A stretch of DNA of 13,384 bases from an uncultured Collinsella sp. (GTDB lineage Bacteria; Actinomycetota; Coriobacteriia; Coriobacteriales; Coriobacteriaceae), in NCBI GenBank assembly GCA_934650095.1, contig CAKUFT010000040.1, positions 1 to 13,384 of the forward strand, read 5' to 3'. Under the pieces are notes generated by a model. The model saw only the letters and a program-made list of their open reading frames with translations, had not been told where the DNA came from and did no database searches. This document shows, piece by piece, positions 1 to 6,671 of the stretch. Each line of letters begins with the position of its first letter. The first letter of the stretch is position 1. Position numbers and translations under genes: made by a program.

Positions 1-749
1 TCGAGCGTAATGCTCTCGGAATGCGAACGCAGCACCGGCACGCGCACGCAGGTGCAGTTCACGCGCAGCTCGGGCAGGTGCATAATCTTGCGGCCCTCGT
101 TTTGCAGCTTCATTTCCTCGGAAGTAAAGCCTTCCTCCTTGACGCCGCCGATCTGCGGAATCAGGTTGCTCGCCAGCTGGGCGGCAAACGCGCGCGGCTC
201 GGGAATCTCCTCGCCGCGGCCCAGGGCGGCCAACTGAGCCTCGAGCTCGGCCATACCGGGAGCGCCGGCACCCGAAGCCGCCTGATACGTCGAGACGATC
301 ATGCGCTTTACGCCGGCGAGCTGATGCAGCGGCCACGTGGGAACCAGGCCGATGATGGTCGCGCAGTTGGGGTTGGCGATAAGGCCGTGATGCCACTTGA
401 TGTCGTCGGCGTTGATCTCGGGCACGACCAGCGGTACCTCGGGGTCCATGCGGAAGGCATGGCTGTTGTCGACCACGACGGCGCCGCGCTTGACGGCCTC
501 GGGCAGCAGCTCCTTCGCGATGTCGTCGCCGGCAGCGCCGAGTACGATGTCGCAGCCCTCAAAGGCCTCGGGGCAAGCCTCTTCGATCACAACCTGCTCG
601 CCGCGGAACTCGACGGTCTTGCCCGCAGAGCGCGCGCTCGCCAGCAGCTTGAGCTTGCCGACCGGAAACTCCTGCTCGTTGAGGCACTCGAGCATCTGGG
701 TGCCCACGGCTCCCGTCGCGCCCAAAATAGCAACCGTGTACTGTTTCAT
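1..749 (-). CDS. asd: Aspartate-semialdehyde dehydrogenase, C-terminus cut by window edge
   Basis: NADPH-dependent reduction of aspartyl-4-phosphate to aspartate-4-semialdehyde, the second step of the cytosolic aspartate pathway to lysine, threonine and methionine. Translating the minus strand from the ATG at 749 gives MKQYTVAILGATGAVG, a nucleotide-binding glycine loop at residues 9-16, then VVVDNSHAFRMD (about 91-102) and ANPNCATI with the catalytic Cys at residue 129. The later segments TYQAASGAGAPGM and NLIPQIGG are also family hallmarks. About 249 residues are visible; the family is usually about 330-345 aa, so roughly a quarter is missing at the left edge. The start has a good Shine-Dalgarno (AGGGGG at 7-8 nt). 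It lies 175 bp downstream of lysC on the same strand, but two hairpins separate them, so it may have its own promoter. Identity is very secure. Confidence 0.97.
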   Translation of the reverse strand, partial: MKQYTVAILGATGAVGTQMLECLNEQEFPVGKLKLLASARSAGKTVEFRGEQVVIEEACPEAFEGCDIVLGAAGDDIAKELLPEAVKRGAVVVDNSHAFRMDPEVPLVVPEINADDIKWHHGLIANPNCATIIGLVPTWPLHQLAGVKRMIVSTYQAASGAGAPGMAELEAQLAALGRGEEIPEPRAFAAQLASNLIPQIGGVKEEGFTSEEMKLQNEGRKIMHLPELRVNCTCVRVPVLRSHSESITL

Positions 750-825
750 GCTTCCCCCTTTAAAGGTTGTGGCTATCGCCCGCACGCCAAGCAGGCCGGA
801 TATTCTTGCCCAGTTTATACAAGAA

Positions 826-850
826 CGGGGCGGATACAAAACCCGCCCCG
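826..850 (-). terminator. GC-rich hairpin between lysC and asd, terminator-like
   Basis: CGGGGCGG (826-833) pairs perfectly with CCGCCCCG (843-850), and one more A-T pair (825/851) closes the stem, around a 9-nt loop. On the minus strand the stem is followed by TTCTTGT, a weak U-rich tail. It could end part of the lysC transcript or act as a structured leader for asd. A TATAAA box lies just after it on the minus strand (814-819). Confidence 0.45.
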
Positions 851-851
851 T

Positions 852-873
852 CGAAACGAAACCGAAACGAAAC
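852..873. repeat. Perfect 11-bp tandem duplication
   Basis: The unit CGAAACGAAAC occurs twice with no gap (852-862 and 863-873), between the two hairpins of the lysC-asd spacer. Its role is unknown; it may be slippage or a protein-binding repeat. Confidence 0.7.
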
Positions 874-882
874 GCCCCGCTG

Positions 883-912
883 TAGATTTTTGAGACATGA
901 CTCAAAAATCTA
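883..912. repeat. Perfect 12-bp inverted repeat just after lysC
   Basis: TAGATTTTTGAG (883-894) and CTCAAAAATCTA (901-912) are exact reverse complements around the 6-nt loop ACATGA. It starts 12 nt past the lysC stop. The stem is AT-rich and has no U-tract behind it in either direction, so it is not a canonical intrinsic terminator. It may be a transcript 3'-end stem, a protein-binding palindrome or a dispersed intergenic repeat. Confidence 0.65.
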
Positions 913-924
913 GCGAGATAGCAG

Positions 925-2313
925 CTACTTGTGGAGCGAGGCCAGGGCGGGATCGACCGGTGCGGGAGCCTCCAGGTCGGAGACCTTCACGATGCCGTTT
1001 TCGTCGGAGAAGGCACGGTAAATGGTCTGAATCGCCAGGTCGAAGTCTTTCTCCTCGACGCCGATAATGATGTTGATCTCGTCGCAGCTCTGCGAAATCA
1101 TACGCACGCTCACGCCCGCCTGGCCAAGCATGCCAAACAGGTGGCCAGAGATGCCAGCACGACCGCGCAGGTTGCGGCCAACGGTAGCGATAAGCGCCAA
1201 GCCCTCGACAACCTCGATCTCGAGCGGCTCGACCTCCTGTTGAATGTCGCCCACAAGCGAGTACAGCGAATCGTGAACGTCCTGCTCCTGCACCACGGCG
1301 CCAAAGCGGTCGACGCCGGTGGGCATGTGCTCAACGGAAACGTCATAGCGCTCGAACACCGAAAGCGCGCGGCGCATAAAGCCGACACGGGGCTTGGTGC
1401 GGTCGCGGGCCACATTGATGGCGACAAAACCGCGTTTGCCGGTCACGCCGGTAATGATGGGCTCTGCCTCACCCTCGTCAGCCGTCTCGCTAATGATGGT
1501 GCCGGGGTCCTGCGGCGCGTTGGTGTTCTTGATGACCAGCGGAATGCCCGCCTCGCGTACGGGGAACACGGCCTCCTCGTGCAGGACGCTTGCGCCCATG
1601 TACGAAAGCTCGCGCAGCTCCTCGTAGGTAACGCGCGCAATGGGCTGAGCTTCGGGGACAATGCGCGGATCGGCAGAGTAGAAGCCCGAGACGTCGGTCC
1701 AGTTCTCGTACAAGTCGGCACCAAGGCACTTGGCCAGGATCGAGCCGGAAATATCGCCGCCACCACGGTCGAGCAGCTTGATCTGCCCCTCACGCGTCGC
1801 GCCGTAGAAACCGGGCATAACAAAGCCGCCCTGCTGACCGTACTCCTGCACCAGCTCGGAGGTGCGGTTCATGCTGAGCGTACCGTCGTGATGGAACGCA
1901 ACGACCGTCGCGGCGTCCAGGAACGGCAGGCCCAGGTACTCGGCCATCAGGCGGGCGGTAAAGTACTCGCCGCGGCTCACGAGCTCCTCGGTTGAGTAGC
2001 CGCCCGAGCGGGCGCGCTCGGCAAAGGCCGCAAACTCCTCGCGGATGGGATAGGTGAGCCCTAGCTCGTCAGCAATATCAAAGTAGCGCTGGCCGATGTC
2101 CTCGAGCAGCTCCTCGCACGACACGTGGTACTTGACGTGCGCGTTGACCAAGTAGAGCAGATCGGTCACCTTGGTGTCGCCCTTAAAGCGGCGACCGCAG
2201 GCAGAAACCACCACAAAACGGCGGGCAGGGTCGGCGTCGACAATGGCCTTAATCTTCTTGAAGTGTTCGGCGTCGGCGACCGACGAGCCGCCAAACTTGG
2301 CAATCTTAATCAT
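925..2313 (-). CDS. lysC: Aspartate kinase with C-terminal ACT domains
   Basis: ATP-dependent phosphorylation of L-aspartate, the committed and usually feedback-controlled step of the aspartate pathway. The 462-aa protein begins MIKIAKFGGSSVAD, with the kinase P-loop motif KFGGSS at residues 6-11. The amino-acid kinase domain runs to about residue 280 and includes MPGFYGA (166-172) and ENWTDVSGFYSADPRIV (about 203-219). Two ACT-type regulatory regions follow at about 296-365 and 372-436. Length fits monofunctional aspartokinases. The usual RGGSD signature reads RGGGD (residues 183-187), confirmed in the DNA. The ATG at 2313 has an upstream GAAAGG at a long spacing. It is divergent from thrC, with 104 bp between starts. 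The ACT domains imply allosteric control by a pathway end product; which one cannot be read from sequence. No bifunctional homoserine dehydrogenase domain is attached. Confidence 0.96.
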   Translation of the reverse strand: MIKIAKFGGSSVADAEHFKKIKAIVDADPARRFVVVSACGRRFKGDTKVTDLLYLVNAHVKYHVSCEELLEDIGQRYFDIADELGLTYPIREEFAAFAERARSGGYSTEELVSRGEYFTARLMAEYLGLPFLDAATVVAFHHDGTLSMNRTSELVQEYGQQGGFVMPGFYGATREGQIKLLDRGGGDISGSILAKCLGADLYENWTDVSGFYSADPRIVPEAQPIARVTYEELRELSYMGASVLHEEAVFPVREAGIPLVIKNTNAPQDPGTIISETADEGEAEPIITGVTGKRGFVAINVARDRTKPRVGFMRRALSVFERYDVSVEHMPTGVDRFGAVVQEQDVHDSLYSLVGDIQQEVEPLEIEVVEGLALIATVGRNLRGRAGISGHLFGMLGQAGVSVRMISQSCDEINIIIGVEEKDFDLAIQTIYRAFSDENGIVKVSDLEAPAPVDPALASLHK

Positions 2314-2402
2314 GGGCTTGAGGTTACCTTTCTAAAAAGCCTCTGCGAACCTACTTTGCGCGCTCTGATACCATGGTTTCACCGATTGGGACCAAGGCAT
2401 CC

Positions 2403-2408
2403 GAGGAG
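2403..2408 (+). promoter_or_regulatory. Shine-Dalgarno deciding the thrC start
   Basis: GAGGAG lies 9 nt before the ATG at 2418. The in-frame upstream ATG at 2373 has no such site, so the shorter reading is preferred. Confidence 0.75.
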
Positions 2409-2417
2409 CAGTGTTAT

Positions 2418-3935
2418 ATGGGAACTTATCATAGTACACGAGGACGCACTTTATCGTGCTCAAGTAAGGTGGCAATCCGTACCGGCATCGCTCCCGACGG
2501 GGGTTTGTTTGTCTCGGACGAGCTCGGCACCCAGCAGGTCGATATCAGCTCGCTTGCAGATAAATCGTACTTTGAAATCGCTCAAGATGTGTTGGGAATG
2601 TTACTGAATGATTACACGACCGAAGAAATTTCGGCCTGTGTGAATGAGGCATACCGCGGCACGTTCGCGAGCGAAGAGGTCACGCCGCTCGTCAAACTCG
2701 ACGCCGCACCGGGCGCCGACGCCCCGCAAACCTATGTGATGGAGCTCTTTGGCGGCCCCACGAGCGCCTTTAAGGACGTCGCCCTGCAGATGCTCCCCCG
2801 CCTGATGGCCCGCACCTCTGCCAAGGACGGCGGCGCCGAGCGCATCATGATCGTCACCGCCACGTCGGGCGACACCGGCAAGGCAGCACTCGCCGGCTTT
2901 GCCGACGCTCCGGGCACGGGCATCACTGTCTTTTATCCCGAGGGCAAGGTCAGCCGCGTCCAGAACCTGCAGATGTCCACTCAGGAGGGCGACAACGTCG
3001 CTGTCTGCGGCATCCGCGGCAACTTTGACGACGCCCAGAGCGCCGTCAAGCGCATCTTTGCCGATAAGGAGCTTGCCGAGCGCCTGGAGGCCGCTGGCAC
3101 GGTGCTTTCGAGCGCCAACTCCATCAATGTCGGCCGTCTGGTACCGCAGGTCGTCTACTACTTTGCCGCCTATACGCAACTGCTGCGCGCCGGCGCTATC
3201 GAGGCTGGCGACGCTGTAGAGTTCTGTGTGCCCACCGGCAACTTTGGCGATATCTTGGCCGGCTACTACGCCAAGTGCATGGGTCTGCCCGTCGCCAAGC
3301 TCGTCGTGGCGAGCGACAAGAACAACGTGCTTGCCGACTTCCTGACCACCGGCGTTTACGACCGTAACCGCCCGTTCTTCACGACCATCTCGCCGTCGAT
3401 GGACATCCTCATCAGCTCCAACCTGGAACGCATGCTCTACTTCCTGTCCGATGGCGACTGCGAGCTCGTTGCCGGCCTTATGGAGCAGCTTGCCCAGACT
3501 GGTCGTTACGAGGTGCCCGCCGAGCTGCTGGCCAAGATTCAGAGCGTGTTTGGCTGCGGCTGGGCCAGCGAGGACGAGGTCCGCGCTGCCATCAAGAGCT
3601 GCTGGGACGCGAACGGCTACGTGATCGACCCGCACACCGCTTGCGGCTATCACGTCTTTGAGCAGGTCGCCCCCGCCGAGGGCGCCAAGGCCCGCGTGCT
3701 GCTTTCGACCGCCAGCCCCTACAAGTTCCCGCGCGCCTGCTGCGACGCCCTGGGGCTCAACGTTCCCGAGGACGACTTTGAGGCCATGCGCGTGCTCGAG
3801 CAGGCAACCAACACGGTCGCCCCGACCCAGCTCGCCGAACTCGAGTCCAAGCCCGTCCGCTTCGAAGACGTCTGCGACGTCGATGAGATGGCCAGCTACG
3901 TCGAGTCCGCAGCAAAAAAGATGGCTACCAACTAA
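2418..3935 (+). CDS. thrC: Threonine synthase
   Basis: PLP-dependent conversion of O-phospho-L-homoserine to L-threonine, the last step of threonine synthesis. With the ATG at 2418 the protein has 505 aa. It shows the family N-terminus (STRG at 6-9, then GIAPDGGLFV), the PLP-lysine motif GPTSAFKD with K119, the substrate/phosphate region TATSGDTGKAA (147-157) and PTGNFGD (272-278), which contacts the cofactor phosphate. The length of about 500 aa fits the longer bacterial/fungal-type ThrC rather than the 350-aa type. An in-frame ATG at 2373 would add 15 residues but lacks a ribosome site, whereas GAGGAG precedes 2418. Transcribed divergently from lysC and followed by an intrinsic terminator, then thrB on the same strand. 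I saw no convincing promoter in the 104-bp divergent gap. Confidence 0.97.
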   Translation: MGTYHSTRGRTLSCSSKVAIRTGIAPDGGLFVSDELGTQQVDISSLADKSYFEIAQDVLGMLLNDYTTEEISACVNEAYRGTFASEEVTPLVKLDAAPGADAPQTYVMELFGGPTSAFKDVALQMLPRLMARTSAKDGGAERIMIVTATSGDTGKAALAGFADAPGTGITVFYPEGKVSRVQNLQMSTQEGDNVAVCGIRGNFDDAQSAVKRIFADKELAERLEAAGTVLSSANSINVGRLVPQVVYYFAAYTQLLRAGAIEAGDAVEFCVPTGNFGDILAGYYAKCMGLPVAKLVVASDKNNVLADFLTTGVYDRNRPFFTTISPSMDILISSNLERMLYFLSDGDCELVAGLMEQLAQTGRYEVPAELLAKIQSVFGCGWASEDEVRAAIKSCWDANGYVIDPHTACGYHVFEQVAPAEGAKARVLLSTASPYKFPRACCDALGLNVPEDDFEAMRVLEQATNTVAPTQLAELESKPVRFEDVCDVDEMASYVESAAKKMATN

Positions 3936-3948
3936 AACCCCTTACAAG

Positions 3949-3979
3949 GCGCCGGCGAAAGCCGGCGCACCTTCTTTTA
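3949..3979 (+). terminator. Intrinsic terminator of thrC
   Basis: GCGCCGGC (3949-3956), GAAA tetraloop, GCCGGCGC (3961-3968), then ACCTTCTTTTA. The perfect 8-bp GC stem, stable GNRA loop and U-rich tail begin 14 nt after the thrC stop. Confidence 0.88.
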
Positions 3980-4017
3980 TTCAGATACCCTCCGGGATGA
4001 TGACGAACGAACATGCG

Positions 4018-4123
4018 GGTCTGCCTGTTTAGTTCGTCGCGAGTTCCGCACGAGCCGGAAAGCACTTAATGTGCTTTCCGAGCGAGCCAGGACTGTCCGA
4101 GCAGCGAACTAAACAGGCAGACC
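4018..4123. repeat. 106-bp inverted-repeat structure in the thrB leader
   Basis: The outer arms are a perfect 19-bp inverted repeat (4018-4036 and 4105-4123; GGTCTGCCTGTTTAGTTCG and its complement). Inside sits a second perfect hairpin, CGGAAAGCAC (4056-4065), loop TTAAT, GTGCTTTCCG (4071-4080). The right outer arm ends 4 nt before the thrB Shine-Dalgarno. GTTCGTC at 4032-4038, largely inside the left arm, can instead pair with GACGAAC at 4002-4008, so two folds exclude each other. There is no coding content. It could be a miniature inverted-repeat element, a cis-regulatory RNA, or both. Confidence 0.75.
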
Positions 4124-4138
4124 GCCCAGGAGACTCAC

Positions 4139-5020
4139 ATGATCAAGATCACCGTACCAGCAACCAGCGCAAACCTAGGCATCGGCTACGACACCCTCGG
4201 CATGGCCGTCAGCCTCTACTCGCACTTCACCTTCGAGCGCGCCGACAAGCTCACCATCACGGGCTGCCCCGAGGAATTCCAAAACGAGAACAACCTAGTC
4301 TACGTGAGCTTTGTGGATGCGCTGGCCGCATGGGGCGAGCCGGCCTTCCCCGTCGCCATCGACATTCAGACTGACGTTCCCGTCGCTCGTGGCCTGGGTT
4401 CCAGCTCCACCTGCGTTGTCGCCGGCATTATGGCCGCCGCCGCGCTGACGGGCCACACCGTCGACCGCGCCGAGCTCGTCCGCATTGCCACCGAGGTCGA
4501 GGGCCATCCCGATAACGTCGCCCCCGCTATCCTGGGCGGCGCCGTCTGCTCCTTTACGCCGACCGATTCGCTCCCCCAGTGCCTGCGCTACGAGGTGAGC
4601 GATCGCCTGCGTTTTATTACCGTGATTCCGCCCTACGAGGTACACACGAGTGAGGCGCGCAAGGTCGTGCCGCAGGAGATTCCGCTTTCCACCGCCGTAT
4701 GGCAGATGGGCCGCATCGCCGGCATGACGCGCGGTCTCGAGACCGGCGATCTGGACCTGATTGCCGCCGCCAATGACGACCGTATTCAGGAGCCCTATCG
4801 CCGTCGCCTGATCCCCGACTACAACGCCGTGCGCGACACCTGCCTCAACGGTGGCGCCAAGACCATCTGGATCAGTGGCTCCGGCTCGACCCTCATGGCT
4901 GTGACCGATGACACCATTGTCGCCAAGTTCCTGCAGGTCAAGCTGCGCGAGCAGTTCCCCAAGTGCGATACGCATATCCTGACGTGCGACACGGAAGGCG
5001 CCCAGATCGAATACCTGTAG
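4139..5020 (+). CDS. thrB: Homoserine kinase (GHMP family)
   Basis: Phosphorylates L-homoserine with ATP to O-phosphohomoserine, the substrate of the ThrC encoded just upstream. The 293-aa product has GHMP motif 1 VPATSANLGIGYDTLG (residues 6-21), the glycine-rich ATP loop PVARGLGSSS (81-90), the HPDNVAPAILGG segment (about 122-133) and a C-terminal WISGSGSTLMAV motif 3. Length is normal for the family (about 290-320 aa). The ATG at 4139 is preceded by AGGAG (4128-4132) at 6 nt. It is separated from thrC by a terminator and the 4018-4123 structure, so it may have its own promoter upstream of that structure, or depend on read-through. It is followed by a 125-bp hairpin rather than a U-tailed terminator. 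Confidence 0.97.
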   Translation: MIKITVPATSANLGIGYDTLGMAVSLYSHFTFERADKLTITGCPEEFQNENNLVYVSFVDALAAWGEPAFPVAIDIQTDVPVARGLGSSSTCVVAGIMAAAALTGHTVDRAELVRIATEVEGHPDNVAPAILGGAVCSFTPTDSLPQCLRYEVSDRLRFITVIPPYEVHTSEARKVVPQEIPLSTAVWQMGRIAGMTRGLETGDLDLIAAANDDRIQEPYRRRLIPDYNAVRDTCLNGGAKTIWISGSGSTLMAVTDDTIVAKFLQVKLREQFPKCDTHILTCDTEGAQIEYL

Positions 5021-5041
5021 TCGCCGCCCAATATGCCCACC

Positions 5042-5166
5042 GGGGAGGCCAGGGGCTTTGCCCCCAAATCGTCCTCGGACATGGCAGGACCCCCGCTGCG
5101 CACTTCGTGCGGCGGGGGTCCTGCCGTCCTGCGGAAAGATTTGGGGGCAAAGCCCCTGGCCTCCCC
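5042..5166. repeat. 125-bp near-perfect hairpin element after thrB
   Basis: The outer arms are an exact 29-bp inverted repeat (5042-5070 and 5138-5166), starting GGGGAGGCCAGGGGC. A nested inverted repeat has 14-bp arms (5083-5096 and 5112-5125, GGCAGGACCCCCGC and complement), closed by CGCAC-TTC-GTGCG (5099-5111). The 12-13-nt segments between outer and inner stems do not pair perfectly. There is no U-tract on either side. Open frames crossing it on both strands follow from the symmetry and are not believable genes. Best read as a palindromic intergenic repeat (MITE/REP-like) that may also block transcription between the convergent thrB and HTH genes. Confidence 0.75.
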
Positions 5167-5304
5167 TACGTTAATCTCTCTGGCGGCGGCTACAGGGACC
5201 TACGCTCTGGAAAGTCGCCGGGCTGATAGTTTGGCTTTTTGTTGGTAGGGGCTCTTGCTGGGGTTGGGCACTTGATAGAGATGGGCTTTGGTGATTTGTT
5301 TGGT
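5167..5304. other. Non-coding stretch, G-poor on the minus strand
   Basis: Between the hairpin and the HTH gene stop no gene is visible. From about 5225 to 5304 the plus strand is G/T-rich with very few C, so the minus-strand transcript leaving the HTH gene is A/C-rich and almost without G. That is the composition expected of a Rho-loading region, but no defined site can be named. Confidence 0.35.
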
Positions 5305-6003
5305 TTAGGCGGCGTTTGGTTCTTTGTATTCGAAGGCTGGTTCTAATAGGTCTTCGATGTTGCAGTGGAGGGCTTTTGCCATAGCTCTTACGGTTGTTAC
5401 CGAGGCTTCGTTGATGATCCGCTGACGCTGCTCGTACATTTGGATTGAGCGGAGCGATACGCCCGATTCGTATGCTAGGTCCGGCTGGGTTTTCTTGAGC
5501 CTCTTTCTTGCTAGCGCAAGTTTGGTTTGACGAGGCGCCTTCTTTGCCATATCGCAGACGAGGCGTGCCACGCGCTCCTCCGATGCCTCGTGCCAGGGGT
5601 AGTACAGGTTTCGCAGAACATCAAATGGAACGACATGAAGCAGATCTTCGAACGATTCTCCTAGGCGCCACTGCAAATATGCCAGTATCCAACCTGTCCA
5701 GTATTCCGGCGTCTTCTCAAATCGATAGGTTCGATCCGGCATCGAACCTGCTTGATAACCCGATCTTTCAGCTATAAGTGCAAATAGTTCAACGCCCGAT
5801 TTACCCGAAACGACCCACGCGTTTCCGCGCTCAAACTCACGAGCCACGCCGCTCAGGCAAAAGAGCTCGGCAACTTCGGACCCTTCCGCTCCATAATCGT
5901 TCACGGCGTAGTCAAAGTAGTCGCCAAGATTATTCATGGCGTCCTCGAGATAGTAGAGGGGGTACGTCCTACTCGGCCCACAATCCGTTAACTCTTGGAT
6001 CAT
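5305..6003 (-). CDS. XRE-type helix-turn-helix protein with uncharacterised N-terminal domain; putative antitoxin/regulator
   Basis: 232 aa. Residues about 160-221 form a Cro/C1-type helix-turn-helix: KLALARKRLKKTQPDLA, then ESGVSLRSIQMYEQRQR and a third helix block ending ALHCNIEDLLEP. The N-terminal 150 residues (YLEDAMNNLGDYFDYAV, then VAREFERGNAWVVSGKSGVEL and EYWTGWILAYLQW) match a pattern I associate with uncharacterised HTH proteins of gut Firmicutes and Actinobacteria; I know no established function. The ATG at 6003 has a strong AGGGAGG at about 9 nt and overlaps the upstream DUF3990 gene by 35 bp. A second ATG at 5937 (GAGGA at 4 nt) would remove the overlap but lose the YLEDA segment. 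Translational coupling, the HTH domain and the dyads upstream of the pair suggest it represses the operon and may neutralise its partner. That role is inference. Composition is more AT-rich than the flanking genes. Confidence 0.85.
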   Translation of the reverse strand: MIQELTDCGPSRTYPLYYLEDAMNNLGDYFDYAVNDYGAEGSEVAELFCLSGVAREFERGNAWVVSGKSGVELFALIAERSGYQAGSMPDRTYRFEKTPEYWTGWILAYLQWRLGESFEDLLHVVPFDVLRNLYYPWHEASEERVARLVCDMAKKAPRQTKLALARKRLKKTQPDLAYESGVSLRSIQMYEQRQRIINEASVTTVRAMAKALHCNIEDLLEPAFEYKEPNAA

Positions 6004-6652
6004 TTAAATCAACCCTCCCTGACATTAAATCCCTAATGTCGATGCCCTCGGAATCGAACCCATTAACCGTGTCCAAATACTTACGTCGTGCGTTCTGTTC
6101 TCGCTCAAAACGCTTGGGATAAAACTCAGATCCCGAAGCCTGCTTCCACTCGCAAAAATGAATTGCCGAGAATGCGCGTTCGCTCATAAGAGCGTACTGA
6201 ATACCCAAATCGCCCAAGCGCATAATGCGCTGAAGCTGTCGAAGCGAGATCATGCCGTTAACGAACTGCCTTGCAAACGAGAAGTACGAGTCGTCGGCAC
6301 GATAGCCCCGAATAACGTCATACGAAGAAATATCAATCAAGCAGTTATCGAGCAGAAACCGAAGCCCTTCACGCGCCAACGGCGTCGAAACGTTGAACTC
6401 CCTGTTGTCCGCCAATATTGCAAGCCAATTGAGAATTGAAAACTCCCCGGACTCTAAATCGAGAACCGTGAGCCCATCCATATCAAGCTCATATCGATTC
6501 GCGACGCCATCAGACTCGGTCCGACACGCCCACTCCATCGCCATTTGCTCATGCGGCGTGCAATAAAACCCGCGCCCATAGTCATTGAATTGTCTGCATT
6601 TATCCAACGACGGATGCTCGACAACACCCTCCGACCCGTGCCAAAGCTCCAT
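5969..6652 (-). CDS. DUF3990 family protein, possible ADP-ribosyltransferase-like toxin
   Basis: 227 aa from the ATG at 6652, which has GGAGG at 5 nt (6658-6662); a longer frame from a TTG at 6670 is less likely. The N-terminus reads MELWHGS (H5), followed by NDYGRGFYCTPHEQMAMEWA (residues 23-42). The next blocks are YDVIRGYRADDSYF (111-124) and LGDLGIQYALMSERAF (146-161). This order is the pattern of DUF3990 proteins, which I recall being grouped with ADP-ribosyltransferase-like folds; on that reading H5, Y30 and the 150-158 segment would be the H-Y-E-like site. Residues about 168-227 are a charged C-terminal extension that I do not recognise. First gene of a two-gene unit with the HTH protein, overlapping it by 35 bp and preceded by a double dyad. 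No signal peptide or membrane segment is seen, so it should be cytosolic. Family assignment is fairly confident; catalytic activity and toxicity are inferred. Confidence 0.75.
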   Translation of the reverse strand: MELWHGSEGVVEHPSLDKCRQFNDYGRGFYCTPHEQMAMEWACRTESDGVANRYELDMDGLTVLDLESGEFSILNWLAILADNREFNVSTPLAREGLRFLLDNCLIDISSYDVIRGYRADDSYFSFARQFVNGMISLRQLQRIMRLGDLGIQYALMSERAFSAIHFCEWKQASGSEFYPKRFEREQNARRKYLDTVNGFDSEGIDIRDLMSGRVDLNDPRVNGLWAE

Positions 6653-6671
6653 TGCGACCTCCAGAAGCAAA

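Noticed and set aside
21..893. Long plus-strand frame over asd
   Set aside because: It is the antisense of the well-conserved asd gene and extends into the spacer; its Ala/Gly/His-rich composition is typical of a shadow frame.
2373..2417. N-terminal 15-residue extension of ThrC
   Set aside because: The ATG at 2373 lacks a Shine-Dalgarno, while GAGGAG is well placed for the ATG at 2418, which gives the family-typical N-terminus.
2314..2417. T-box or threonine attenuator in front of thrC
   Set aside because: No T-box sequence, no leader peptide rich in Thr/Ile codons and no terminator hairpin is present.
4069..4374. 101-aa frame starting in the thrB leader
   Set aside because: Overlaps thrB in another frame, has low-complexity Arg/His-rich sequence and lies in the structured leader.
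4963..5248. Open reading frames on both strands across the 5042-5166 palindrome
   Set aside because: They mirror each other because the DNA is palindromic, lack ribosome sites and show no recognisable protein features.
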